DNA from: CASFRF01 sp031549345
GTDB lineage: Bacteria > Verrucomicrobiota > Lentisphaeria > Victivallales > Victivallaceae
DNA length: 64,000 nt
Assembly (NCBI GenBank): GCA_031549345.1
Contig: JAVBPY010000015.1
Location: forward strand, 49,428 to 113,427
Direction of reading: 5' to 3'
Shown: piece after piece, positions 32,552 to 40,506 of the stretch
Layout of the letters: the number at the start of each line of letters is the position of its first letter
Position numbering within the stretch: position 1 is the stretch's first letter
Program-made: the position numbers and the translations under genes
Notes under the pieces: generated by a model
The model's database searches: none
What the model was told of the DNA's origin: nothing
What the model saw: only the letters and a program-made list of their open reading frames with translations

Positions 32552-33649
32552 ATGAAAACATTCCTCTCCCTTGCCGTTCTCGCAACGGCGCTTCTCCCTC
32601 TTTCCGCACCGGGCGCCGAAAACGGCCCCCCTCTTCCGACAGTGGTCGTGGGAAAGGCGGTCAAATCCTCCGGCGGCGCGGTCCGGCGTTATGCGGGTGC
32701 GGTCGAGGCAATCCGGAAGGTAGATGTGATGCCGCGCGTAACCGGGACTTTGCTGAAGACACACTTTGAAGAAGGAAGTCTGGTCAATGAGGGCGCGCTG
32801 CTTTATGAGCTGGAAGACACCACCTACCGCGCCGCCGTGGAGATTCTGAAGGCGCAGAAGGAGCAGCAGGAAGCTACATTGCGCTATGCGGAGCTCCAAT
32901 TCCAGCGCAGCATCGCGCTGCGCGCCAGCAACGCGGTGGCCGAGACCTCGCACGACAAGGCGACTCTCGATCGCGACTCGGCGCGGGCGCGCCTCAAGGA
33001 GATCGCCGCGTCGCTGGTGGATGCGGAGAACAACCTTTCCTATACTCGCATTCACGCGCCGCTTGCCGGACGGATCGGCAAGAGCATTTTCAGCGAAGGC
33101 AATCTGATTTCTCCGCAAGCGGGGAAGCTCACCGACATTGTAATGACCGCACCAATTCACGTCCGATTCAGCCTCAGCGAACGGATTTTCCGCCGTGAAT
33201 TCGGCGGCCGGGACGGGATCGGGAAACGGGCCTTGGTGCGCATTCTTCTGGCGGACAACACACTTTATGCAGAGAGCGCCCGTGTTTCGCTGGTCGACAA
33301 CAAGATCAACGCAACGAGCAACTCGATCACCCTTTGGGCCGTTTTTGAAAACAAAGACCAGGCTCTGAATCCGGGAAGTTTTGTGACGGTGCTCCTCTCC
33401 GCCGGAAATGAAGAAAACGCGCTTGCGATTGCTCCTTCCGCGCTGATTCCGGAGACCGACGGAAGTTTCAGCATCTATGTACTTGATGCGGAGAACCGCG
33501 TGAGCCGCCGCAAGGTAAAAACCGGCGATACCGTCGACGGGCTCCAGGTGATCAAGGAGGGGATCGACGGCACCGAAAGGATCATCCTCGACGGCACCCA
33601 TAAAACCAGCCCCGGCGGAACCGTCGTTCCCGTCGCGGCGAAAGAGTAA
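32552..33649 (+). CDS. RND efflux periplasmic adaptor subunit
   Basis: A 365-residue membrane-fusion protein of the AcrA/MexA type, linking an inner-membrane RND pump to an outer-membrane channel. A signal peptide is visible (MKTFLSLAVLATALLPLSAPGAE), without a lipobox cysteine. Then come the lipoyl-like half motifs (VDVMPRVTGTLLKTHFEEGSL and TRIHAPLAGRIGKS), an alpha-hairpin between them (about 90-155), and the beta-barrel and membrane-proximal domains. It is followed after 6 nt by the permease gene. No outer-membrane TolC-like gene is in this window. The MarR regulator is divergently encoded. Substrates cannot be predicted. Confidence 0.93.
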   Translation: MKTFLSLAVLATALLPLSAPGAENGPPLPTVVVGKAVKSSGGAVRRYAGAVEAIRKVDVMPRVTGTLLKTHFEEGSLVNEGALLYELEDTTYRAAVEILKAQKEQQEATLRYAELQFQRSIALRASNAVAETSHDKATLDRDSARARLKEIAASLVDAENNLSYTRIHAPLAGRIGKSIFSEGNLISPQAGKLTDIVMTAPIHVRFSLSERIFRREFGGRDGIGKRALVRILLADNTLYAESARVSLVDNKINATSNSITLWAVFENKDQALNPGSFVTVLLSAGNEENALAIAPSALIPETDGSFSIYVLDAENRVSRRKVKTGDTVDGLQVIKEGIDGTERIILDGTHKTSPGGTVVPVAAKE

Positions 33650-33655
33650 CACGCC

Positions 33656-36600
33656 ATGTTCGCAGAATTTTTCATCCATCGCCCGAAGTTTGCCTTCGTA
33701 ATCTCCTTTGTCACGGCGCTCGTGGGAGCGCTGTGTCTCATGAATCTGCCGATCGCCGAGTACCCGGAAATCGCGCCGCCGACGGTCAAGGTTACCGCCA
33801 ACTATCCGGGCGCGACCTCGCAGGTGATCGCCGAAACCGTTGCAAGCGTGATCGAGGAACAGGTCAACGGCATCGAAGATTTGCTCTACTTCAAGTCCGA
33901 AAGCGACAACAACGGCAATTACACCCTCACACTGACCTTCAAGCCGGGGATCAACTCCGATATCGCGCAGGTGAACGTCCAGAACGCCGTGCAGCGCGCG
34001 GAGTCCCAGCTCCCCGAAACCGTACGCCAGATCGGCGTTACGACCAAGAAGCAGTCCACCGACATGGTCGGCGTCTACGTGTTCCAAACCGACGGGAAAA
34101 CACTTTCGGAACTCCAGCTGTCCAACTATGTGCGCATGAACGTCAAGGACCCCTTCGCGCGGCTGCCGGGAATGGGCTTTGTGGAGATCCTCGGCGAACG
34201 GAACTACAGTATGCGTGTCTGGCTCGACCCGATCAAGATGTCCGCCCTCGGACTGACGCCGGAGATGATCATCGGCAAGATTTCCTCGCAAAATCTCCCC
34301 GTCGCCGCCGGATCGCTCGGCGGAGAAAAATCCAACCCCTACCTCCAGCTCAAGATCGAAGCCGCCGGGAGGTTGAAAACAGCCGAGGAATTCGCCGCCA
34401 TCGTCGTAACGGCCACCGCCGACGGCGAACAGGTTTCCCTGGGCGACATCGCCCGCCTCGAGCTCGGTGCCGAACGCTACACCGACGAAGGCTATTTCAA
34501 CGGCGAATCGTGCGTCGCCATGGCTATCTACCGCCAAGACGGAGCGAACGCGGTCGAACTGGTCAAGAATGCAAACAAGCTCCTTATCGAACTCGAGGAA
34601 CGTTTCCCGGAGGGGATGAGCTCAACCCTCGCCTACGATCCGACAAATTACATCATTGTGAACGTGAAGGAGATCGCCTTCACGCTCGTCGCCGCGCTGC
34701 TGCTGGTCATCGCAATCACCTATGTCTTCTTGCAGGACTGGCGCGCGACGCTGGTTCCGGGGCTGGCGATCCCGGTTTCATTGCTGGGGACCTTCTTCTT
34801 CATGGCGATTTTAGGCTACTCGATCAACGTGCTCACCATGTTCGGACTGATCCTTGTGATCGGCTCGTTGGTGGACAACGCCATCGTCGTAGTGGAGAAC
34901 ACCATGCGCATTATCGAAGACGAAAAACTCTCTCCCGTGGAGGCGACCTCCAAAAGCATGCGCCAGATCACCGGCCCGGTGCTCGCCGCCACGCTGGTTT
35001 CCGCGGCGGTCTATGCGCCGATCGCCTTCTACGGCGGCATCGTCGGGACCATCTATATGCAGTTCGCGGTCACGATGTGCATCGCGTTGTGCATCTCCGC
35101 ATTCAACGCCCTCACGCTGAGCCCGGCGCTCTGCGCGCTGATCCTTCTCCCGGCAGGCGTGCGGGAGCGCAAGAAGGTCATCCTCTTCCGCTGGTTCGAC
35201 AAGATGCTGAACTCCAGCCGCAGCGGCTACATCCTCTTCTCCAAGGTCATGATCCGCCGCCTTGTGCTGACGATGATCCTGGTCGGCGCGGTACTCGGCG
35301 GGAACTTTTTCCTGCTCCAGAAGCTCCGCGGCGGCTTCCTCCCCGACGAAGACAAGGGCGTGTTGATGTGCGAGCTCGAGCTCGCCCCCGGCGCTTCGTT
35401 GGAACGCACCGAAGCCGCGCTGAAGATCTTCAACGAAAAAACACTGAAGATCCCCGGCATCAAAAGTGTACTGACCGTCGCGGGATTTTCGATCATGAGC
35501 GGCGCAAGCGAAAACCTCGGCTGCGCGATCATCGCGCTCGAAGATTGGGATAACCGCGCCACGCCGGAACTCTCCATCACCGCCTTGCGCGCCAAAATCA
35601 TGGAGGCGGGCGCGGGCATTCCTCAGGCGCAAGTCCGCGTCTTCCAGCCCCCCGCGATCATGGGACTGGGCGTCTCCGGCGGCGTGACTTTCGCCCTCCG
35701 CAGCTCCGGAGAAGACACCCCACGGCAGCTCGAAGCGCAGACCGGCAAACTCCTCGGCATCCTGAACAACAAGGAAATGATGCCGGAGGTGATGTACGCC
35801 TTCAGCGGCTTCAACGCCCGCACCCCGCAGCTCTATCTGGACATCGACCGGCGCAAGGCGGAGGTTCTCGGCGTACCGGTCAGCCGGATCTTCACCGCGC
35901 TCCAAAGCAACCTCGCCTCGCTCTACGTGAACGACTTCAACTTGTACGGCTACGCCTTTAAAGTCAAAGTCCAGCTCGACGGCAAAGATCGCTCGACCCA
36001 GGGCGAACTCGAAGAGCTGATGGTTCAGAACAATTACGGCGAGATGGTCCCCCTCACCGCGATCGCCGACGCCCGCATGACCCTCGGCGCGCAGAAGATC
36101 GAACGCTTCAACCAGAACATGTCCGCCACCGTTACGGTCATCCCGATGCCCGGAGCCTCCACCGCCCGCATCATGGCCGATATCGAAAAGACCATCGCAC
36201 AGGATTTCCCGAGCGAATACGGCGCAAGCTGGACCGATATGAGCTACCAGGAGAAGAACAACGATGGCCGCATCGTCCTTTTGATGACGCTCGCGGTGAT
36301 CTTCGCCTATCTCTTCCTCGTGGCGCAATACGAGTCGTGGACGATCCCCATACCGGTGATCCTCTCCGTCGCCTTCGCCTCCCTCGGCGGCATCGGCGCA
36401 ATCTACTTCTACGGTATGCTGCTGGATATCTACGCACAGCTCGGAATCATCATGCTGATCGGCCTCTGCGCAAAAACGACGATTCTCATGGTCGAATTCT
36501 CCATGCAGGAGCGGAACAGCGGTAAATCCATCGTCCGCGCAGCGCTCAACGGAACCCAGTTCCGCTACCGCGCCGTGCTAATGACCGCCTGGAGCTTCAT

Positions 36601-36784
36601 ATTCGGCGTGCTCCCGCTGCTCTTCGCCTCCGGCGCGGGCGCCGAAAGCCGCCGGATCATCGGAACCACAACCTTCTGGGGCATGATGATCGCCACCTTC
36701 TTCGGCATCGCCTTCATCCCTCCCATGTTCGCCACCTTCCAAAAAACCCGCGAGACATTCAAGAAGAAAAAGGAAGTAAAATAA
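33656..36784 (+). CDS. RND efflux transporter permease (AcrB/HAE1-like)
   Basis: A 1042-residue inner-membrane proton-driven pump with 12 membrane helices and two large periplasmic loops, the normal AcrB-family size. It starts MFAEFFIHRPKFAFVISF and has the conserved NYPGATSQVIAETVASVIEEQ, the TM4 motif LVIGSLVDNAIVVVEN and the TM10 lysine in GLCAKTTILMVEF. In TM4, Asp407 is followed by Asn408, where AcrB has two aspartates; other RND subfamilies also carry VDN, so the pump need not be inactive. It forms an operon with the adaptor gene and is followed by a strong hairpin. Confidence 0.95.
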   Translation: MFAEFFIHRPKFAFVISFVTALVGALCLMNLPIAEYPEIAPPTVKVTANYPGATSQVIAETVASVIEEQVNGIEDLLYFKSESDNNGNYTLTLTFKPGINSDIAQVNVQNAVQRAESQLPETVRQIGVTTKKQSTDMVGVYVFQTDGKTLSELQLSNYVRMNVKDPFARLPGMGFVEILGERNYSMRVWLDPIKMSALGLTPEMIIGKISSQNLPVAAGSLGGEKSNPYLQLKIEAAGRLKTAEEFAAIVVTATADGEQVSLGDIARLELGAERYTDEGYFNGESCVAMAIYRQDGANAVELVKNANKLLIELEERFPEGMSSTLAYDPTNYIIVNVKEIAFTLVAALLLVIAITYVFLQDWRATLVPGLAIPVSLLGTFFFMAILGYSINVLTMFGLILVIGSLVDNAIVVVENTMRIIEDEKLSPVEATSKSMRQITGPVLAATLVSAAVYAPIAFYGGIVGTIYMQFAVTMCIALCISAFNALTLSPALCALILLPAGVRERKKVILFRWFDKMLNSSRSGYILFSKVMIRRLVLTMILVGAVLGGNFFLLQKLRGGFLPDEDKGVLMCELELAPGASLERTEAALKIFNEKTLKIPGIKSVLTVAGFSIMSGASENLGCAIIALEDWDNRATPELSITALRAKIMEAGAGIPQAQVRVFQPPAIMGLGVSGGVTFALRSSGEDTPRQLEAQTGKLLGILNNKEMMPEVMYAFSGFNARTPQLYLDIDRRKAEVLGVPVSRIFTALQSNLASLYVNDFNLYGYAFKVKVQLDGKDRSTQGELEELMVQNNYGEMVPLTAIADARMTLGAQKIERFNQNMSATVTVIPMPGASTARIMADIEKTIAQDFPSEYGASWTDMSYQEKNNDGRIVLLMTLAVIFAYLFLVAQYESWTIPIPVILSVAFASLGGIGAIYFYGMLLDIYAQLGIIMLIGLCAKTTILMVEFSMQERNSGKSIVRAALNGTQFRYRAVLMTAWSFIFGVLPLLFASGAGAESRRIIGTTTFWGMMIATFFGIAFIPPMFATFQKTRETFKKKKEVK

Positions 36785-36791
36785 GACGATG

Positions 36792-36833
36792 CGGGAAAGA
36801 AAAATCTCTTGGAGAAAGGGTTTTTCTTTCCCG
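36792..36833 (+). terminator. Hairpin downstream of the RND operon
   Basis: CGGGAAAGAAAAA (36792-36804) pairs perfectly over 13 bp with TTTTTCTTTCCCG (36821-36833) around a 16-nt loop, starting 7 nt after the permease stop. The T-rich 3' arm may act as the U-tract; no separate T-run follows. Confidence 0.6.
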
Positions 36834-36962
36834 TATCCTCCCTTTTGCAAACCTTTGGAAGCATCCAAAGAATTAACCGATAAGTACAAGAACGTATCGG
36901 ACAGGGCAAGGCGTTTTTATACGCAGGGCGTTGATTTTTTAGAAACGCCTTGTATTTCGAGC

Positions 36963-36990
36963 TTGAAATTCTTTAAAGAAGCGCTATTGT
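36963..36990 (+). promoter_or_regulatory. Promoter giving a leaderless IMPase mRNA
   Basis: TTGAAA (36963-36968), 16 nt, TATTGT (36985-36990), with GC before the -10. The ATG at 36998 is 7 nt after the -10 and no Shine-Dalgarno sequence is present. Confidence 0.5.
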
Positions 36991-36997
36991 TCCTATC

Positions 36998-37858
36998 ATG
37001 AAAAATTGGAATCCGGAAACCATCCTCCGCCTTCTTCGCGAAAGCGGCGAAATCGCATTGCGCTATGCGGAAAATCCGCCGCAGGAACTCAAGGCGGACA
37101 GCTCCGCCGTTACGTGCGCCGACCGCGAAATCGAAGCGCACCTGGCGCTCGAGTTCGACCGTCCGGGGGCGGGCCGCTACCTCCTCGGGGAAGAAACGAT
37201 TGACTCCCGCCCCGAAACATATCTGGCGGATGCCCTGCGAAACGCCGCCTATATCGTCGACCCCATCGACGGAACGGCCCCCTATACCGCCGGTTTTCCC
37301 GTATGGAGTATCTCCATCGGCCTTGCGGAACAAGGCGTTCTTTCCGAAGGAGCCATTTACCAGCCCGTGCCGGACCGGGCTCTTTATTCCGAGAAGGGGC
37401 GTGTTTTTCAAGCGACCGGCCTTCGCACGCCGTCCCCGAAAATCGAGCCGTTCCTTTTCCGGGGACTCCCCTACAACTCCGCCGTCCCCCTCTGCATTCC
37501 GCAACGGATGGCCAAATACGGACAAACAAACGTGCCGAACCAAGTTTTCGTCTGGTCGGCGTGCGTCGCGACGCTGGACGCGGTCATGCGGGGTAAAGTC
37601 CATGCGGCGTTGGTGTACTGCAAGTTGTGGGATCTCGCTGGCTCCTGGCCTTTGCTCCACGCCCTGGGGGTGAACTTCCGTTTTACCGACGGTTCCGCAT
37701 TTTCACCGGACCTTGTGCACGGGAATGCCTTTCGGATGGCGCGCGGCCCCCGGCGATGGGGCGTGCGCACCTACGCGCTCGCCGCGCCTTCGCAAGAAGA
37801 CGCGGAGCGCCTCCTGCCTTGTTTTCTACTGCCTGAACCACGCCCGAAGGAGGGGTAA
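36998..37858 (+). CDS. Inositol monophosphatase family protein
   Basis: A 286-residue metal-dependent phosphatase of the IMPase/FBPase/CysQ fold. It shows LKADSSAVTCADREIEAHLA, a GEET motif (LLGEETID) and the metal-binding VDPIDGTAPYTAGFPVWSIS (canonical DPxDGT). A C-terminal WD...motif (KLWDLAGSWPLLHALG) completes the site. The substrate could be inositol phosphate, histidinol phosphate or PAP; the family does not settle this. Its stop overlaps the rimO ATG (TAATG), so it is the first gene of an imp-rimO-pgsA unit. The transcript looks leaderless. Confidence 0.88.
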   Translation: MKNWNPETILRLLRESGEIALRYAENPPQELKADSSAVTCADREIEAHLALEFDRPGAGRYLLGEETIDSRPETYLADALRNAAYIVDPIDGTAPYTAGFPVWSISIGLAEQGVLSEGAIYQPVPDRALYSEKGRVFQATGLRTPSPKIEPFLFRGLPYNSAVPLCIPQRMAKYGQTNVPNQVFVWSACVATLDAVMRGKVHAALVYCKLWDLAGSWPLLHALGVNFRFTDGSAFSPDLVHGNAFRMARGPRRWGVRTYALAAPSQEDAERLLPCFLLPEPRPKEG

Positions 37859-39192
37859 TGAGTCAAGATATTTACATCGTCAGCCTCGGCTGCTCCAAGA
37901 ATCTGGTCGATACGGAAATTATCGCAGGACAACTTTTGTCCTCCGGCTGGGGCCTTACGTTCGACCCGGCGGAGGCGGACGTCTATCTGGTCAACACCTG
38001 CGCGTTCATCCCCTCCGCCCGGCGCGAAGCACGCCAGGAGATCCGCACCGCCGTGGATTGGAAACGCCGCCGCCCCAAAGGAAAAATCGTTGTCGCCGGC
38101 TGCCTGATGCAGCACGAAGCGTTCGCCGAAACGCGCCGGGAATTTCCCGCCGTCGATTACTGGCTGGGCGTCAATTCGATTCCGGAGGTGGTTCAACTCC
38201 TCGCCGCGCCGCCCGCCACCCCCGAAAGCGTCACGGAGCCGACGTACCTTTACGACCACAATACGCCCCGCCTTCAGCTCACCCTTCCCCACTACGCGTA
38301 TTTGAAAATCAGCGACGGCTGCGACAACCGCTGCAGCTATTGCGCCATTCCGAATTTGCGGGGAAACCTCCGGAGCCGCACGCTCGAATCGATTGTCCAG
38401 GAGGCGAAAAACCTTTTGCACAACGGCGTCCGCGAACTCCTGGTCATCGGGCAGGACATCACCGCCTTCGGACAGGACCGCAACGACCCGAAGGCGGCGG
38501 CGGAACTTCTGCGGGCGCTGGACGCCCTCCCCGGCGACCACTGGATTCGCTTGCTGTACACCCATCCGGCGCACTATACCGACGATTGGATCGAAGCGAT
38601 TTCCGGCGCGGAGCATATTCTGCCGTACCTGGATATCCCTCTTCAGCATATCAACGACCGTATCCTGCAAGCCATGGGGCGCAAGGTAACGCGCAAAGAG
38701 ATTGTCGCACTGCTGGAAAAGCTCCGTGAAAACATCCCCGGCCTTACGCTCCGTACGACATTCATCACAGGGTTCCCGGGGGAAACGGAAGAAGAATTTG
38801 CGGAGTTGCGCGCATTTTTGACCGAACAACGCTTCGAGCGCTGCGGTGTTTTCGCCTACGCGCCCGAGCCGGGTACCCCCGCCGCAAAACTTCCCGGGCG
38901 CATTCCCGGCGCGTTGGCCGAACGCCGCGCCGCAGAACTGATGCGCACACAGGAGAAGATCATGAAACAGCGCCAGAAGGAATACGTGGGGCAGAGCATC
39001 CGTGTCCTGATCGACGATGTGGAGGACGGCGTCGCCGTGGCCCGCGGCCGCATGGACGCGCCGGAGATCGACAACCGCATTTTCCTGACCGGCCCTGCGG
39101 TGAACCACATCGAACCGGGCGAATTCCACCGGGTCAGGCTCCTGAAAGTACAGGATACCGACTTGATCGGAGAACTGGAGTCTCCCCAATGA
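37858..39192 (+). CDS. rimO: Ribosomal protein S12 methylthiotransferase
   Basis: A 444-residue radical-SAM methylthiotransferase that modifies Asp89 of ribosomal protein S12. The N-terminal MTTase domain begins DIYIVSLGCSKNLVDTE and has NTCAFI and VAGCLMQ, whose cysteines bind the second iron-sulfur cluster. The radical-SAM motif is ISDGCDNRCSYCAIPNLRG. A C-terminal TRAM-like region (GQSIRVLIDDVEDGVAVARG) follows. The LGCSKN start and overall pattern favour RimO over MiaB. It overlaps the preceding stop by 1 nt and the next gene, pgsA, by 4 nt. Confidence 0.95.
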   Translation: MSQDIYIVSLGCSKNLVDTEIIAGQLLSSGWGLTFDPAEADVYLVNTCAFIPSARREARQEIRTAVDWKRRRPKGKIVVAGCLMQHEAFAETRREFPAVDYWLGVNSIPEVVQLLAAPPATPESVTEPTYLYDHNTPRLQLTLPHYAYLKISDGCDNRCSYCAIPNLRGNLRSRTLESIVQEAKNLLHNGVRELLVIGQDITAFGQDRNDPKAAAELLRALDALPGDHWIRLLYTHPAHYTDDWIEAISGAEHILPYLDIPLQHINDRILQAMGRKVTRKEIVALLEKLRENIPGLTLRTTFITGFPGETEEEFAELRAFLTEQRFERCGVFAYAPEPGTPAAKLPGRIPGALAERRAAELMRTQEKIMKQRQKEYVGQSIRVLIDDVEDGVAVARGRMDAPEIDNRIFLTGPAVNHIEPGEFHRVRLLKVQDTDLIGELESPQ

Positions 39193-39776
39193 ACATTCCC
39201 AATATCCTGACGGTGAGTCGTATTGTCCTCATCCTCATTTTCGTTGTCCTGGCGGCCAACGCGGGGGAACCGGACGAAACGCCGACGCATGCGGAAAGCG
39301 TCATACGCTGGATCGCTTATAGCCTGGCAATCATCGCTGCCGTTACCGATCTCCTGGATGGCTACCTTGCGCGCAAATGGAACCAGGTAACCGACTTCGG
39401 GAAGCTGATGGATCCTCTGGCGGATAAAATCCTTGTGATGTCCGCCATGCTGATGGCGGTGGAATTTCAGCTTATGCCGGCCTGGATTGCCGTCGCCGTG
39501 CTGACGCGCGAATTCATGGTTACAGGGCTCCGCTCTCTGGCCGCCCAGAAAAATATCGTCATCGCCGCCGACGGCTGGGGGAAAATAAAAACCGTCCTCC
39601 AAATGTTGATGCTGGCACTGGCCGGCGCCGCCTGGGTGGGCCTCTTCGACCTCGCCCGCCACGGCTGGCAGTGGTATGTGTGGAACGGATTCCTGATCGG
39701 CATCGTCGCCGTTACGGTCTTCTCCGGCTGCGCGTATTTCTACCGCTACCGGCATATTTACATAAAATCGCTTTAA
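39189..39776 (+). CDS. pgsA: CDP-diacylglycerol-glycerol-3-phosphate 3-phosphatidyltransferase
   Basis: A 195-residue integral-membrane enzyme making phosphatidylglycerol phosphate. It starts NIPNILTVSRIVLI and carries the CDP-alcohol phosphatidyltransferase signature D-G-x2-A-R-x8-G-x3-D-x3-D as DGYLARKWNQVTDFGKLMDPLADK split across about residues 54-77. About five to six membrane helices are visible. Length is normal. It overlaps rimO by 4 nt and ends the imp-rimO-pgsA unit; no terminator with a T-run is visible before the rubrerythrin promoter 27 nt downstream. Confidence 0.93.
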   Translation: MNIPNILTVSRIVLILIFVVLAANAGEPDETPTHAESVIRWIAYSLAIIAAVTDLLDGYLARKWNQVTDFGKLMDPLADKILVMSAMLMAVEFQLMPAWIAVAVLTREFMVTGLRSLAAQKNIVIAADGWGKIKTVLQMLMLALAGAAWVGLFDLARHGWQWYVWNGFLIGIVAVTVFSGCAYFYRYRHIYIKSL

Positions 39777-39802
39777 TTTAGTAATTTTTCCTATTTTTAA
39801 AT

Positions 39803-39831
39803 TTGTATTTCAGCCAAGAGCGGGCTACTTT
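39803..39831 (+). promoter_or_regulatory. Candidate rubrerythrin promoter
   Basis: TTGTAT (39803-39808), 17 nt, TACTTT (39826-39831), with GC before the -10. The predicted start (about 39838-39840) coincides with the first base of the hairpin at 39840-39862. Confidence 0.4.
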
Positions 39832-39839
39832 ATTAGAAG

Positions 39840-39862
39840 ACACGGCGGAAGTCCGCCGGTGT
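39840..39862 (+). promoter_or_regulatory. 5' leader hairpin of the rubrerythrin mRNA
   Basis: ACAC plus GGCGGA (39840-39849) pairs with TCCGCC plus GTGT (39852-39862), with a 2-nt loop and one bulged G. It would sit at the extreme 5' end of the mRNA, where such stems commonly protect transcripts from decay. Confidence 0.45.
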
Positions 39863-39889
39863 AAGCACGTCAAAGAGCAGGAGGATATT

Positions 39890-40426
39890 ATGCCGGAGTT
39901 GAAGGGAAGCAAGACCGAGAAGAATCTCGAAGCCGCATTCGCGGGCGAATCCATGGCGCGCAACAAGTACACCTATTTTGCCGGTGCGGCCCGCAAGGAA
40001 GGTTTTGAACAGATTGCGGCGATTTTTGAAATGACCGCGAACAACGAAAAAGAACATGCGAAAATCTGGTTCAAGCTGTTCCACGGCATCGGAAACACGG
40101 CGGAAAATTTGAAGACCGCGGCCGAAGGCGAACACTACGAGTGGACGGAGATGTACAAGAACTTCGCGGCGGAAGCGAAGGCGGAAGGATTCGATGAAAT
40201 CGGCCGCCTTTTCGAACAGGTCGCCAAGGTGGAATACCGCCACGACCATCGTTACCAGGCGCTCTTGAAGAACGTCGAAGAACAGCACGTTTTCACCAAA
40301 ACCGACGACGTTACCTGGGAATGCCGCAACTGCGGATTCACCATGAAGGGCAAGAATGCGCCGAATTCCTGCCCGGTGTGCAAACATCCGCAGTCGTATT
40401 TCGAGGAAGAAGCCCGCAACTTCTGA
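39890..40426 (+). CDS. rbr: Rubrerythrin
   Basis: A 178-residue non-haem iron peroxidase that reduces hydrogen peroxide in anaerobes and microaerophiles. The diiron ferritin-like domain (about 1-135) has the conserved Glu/His ligands in AFAGESMARNKYTYFA, TANNEKEHAKIW and FEQVAKVEYRHDHRY. The C-terminal rubredoxin domain has CRNCGF and CPVCKHPQ, the four cysteines that bind Fe(SCys)4. The ATG at 39890 has AGGAGG 5 nt upstream; the longer frame reads the leader hairpin. It is single-gene, flanked by its own promoter and terminator. It suggests an anaerobic lifestyle. Confidence 0.96.
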   Translation: MPELKGSKTEKNLEAAFAGESMARNKYTYFAGAARKEGFEQIAAIFEMTANNEKEHAKIWFKLFHGIGNTAENLKTAAEGEHYEWTEMYKNFAAEAKAEGFDEIGRLFEQVAKVEYRHDHRYQALLKNVEEQHVFTKTDDVTWECRNCGFTMKGKNAPNSCPVCKHPQSYFEEEARNF

Positions 40427-40448
40427 CCTCTTGATGCACAGATAAAAC

Positions 40449-40485
40449 AAGGCAATTCCGGGTTTTCCGGGATTGCCTTTTTTTT
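40449..40485 (+). terminator. Rho-independent terminator of rubrerythrin
   Basis: AAGGCAATTCCGG (40449-40461) pairs with CCGGGATTGCCTT with one mismatch and runs directly into a T-tract ending at 40485. The 3' arm and T-tract also contain the -35 and spacer of the next promoter. Confidence 0.9.
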
Positions 40486-40500
40486 GCGCCGTGCTATAGT
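40473..40500 (+). promoter_or_regulatory. Promoter giving a leaderless DUF790 mRNA
   Basis: TTGCCT (40473-40478), 16 nt, TATAGT (40495-40500), GC before the -10. The ATG at 40507 is 6 nt after the -10 with no Shine-Dalgarno sequence. The -35 lies within the 3' arm of the rubrerythrin terminator. Confidence 0.5.
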
Positions 40501-40506
40501 AGAAAC

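Noticed and set aside
33733..36328. Long alternative frames (plus 33733-35553, minus 34811-36328) within the RND permease
   Set aside because: The permease frame has all expected helices and motifs; these frames are low-complexity shadows.
36785..36997. A small gene in the gap after the RND permease
   Set aside because: The short frames there cross the 13-bp hairpin and the leaderless promoter and have no ribosome-binding site or family match.
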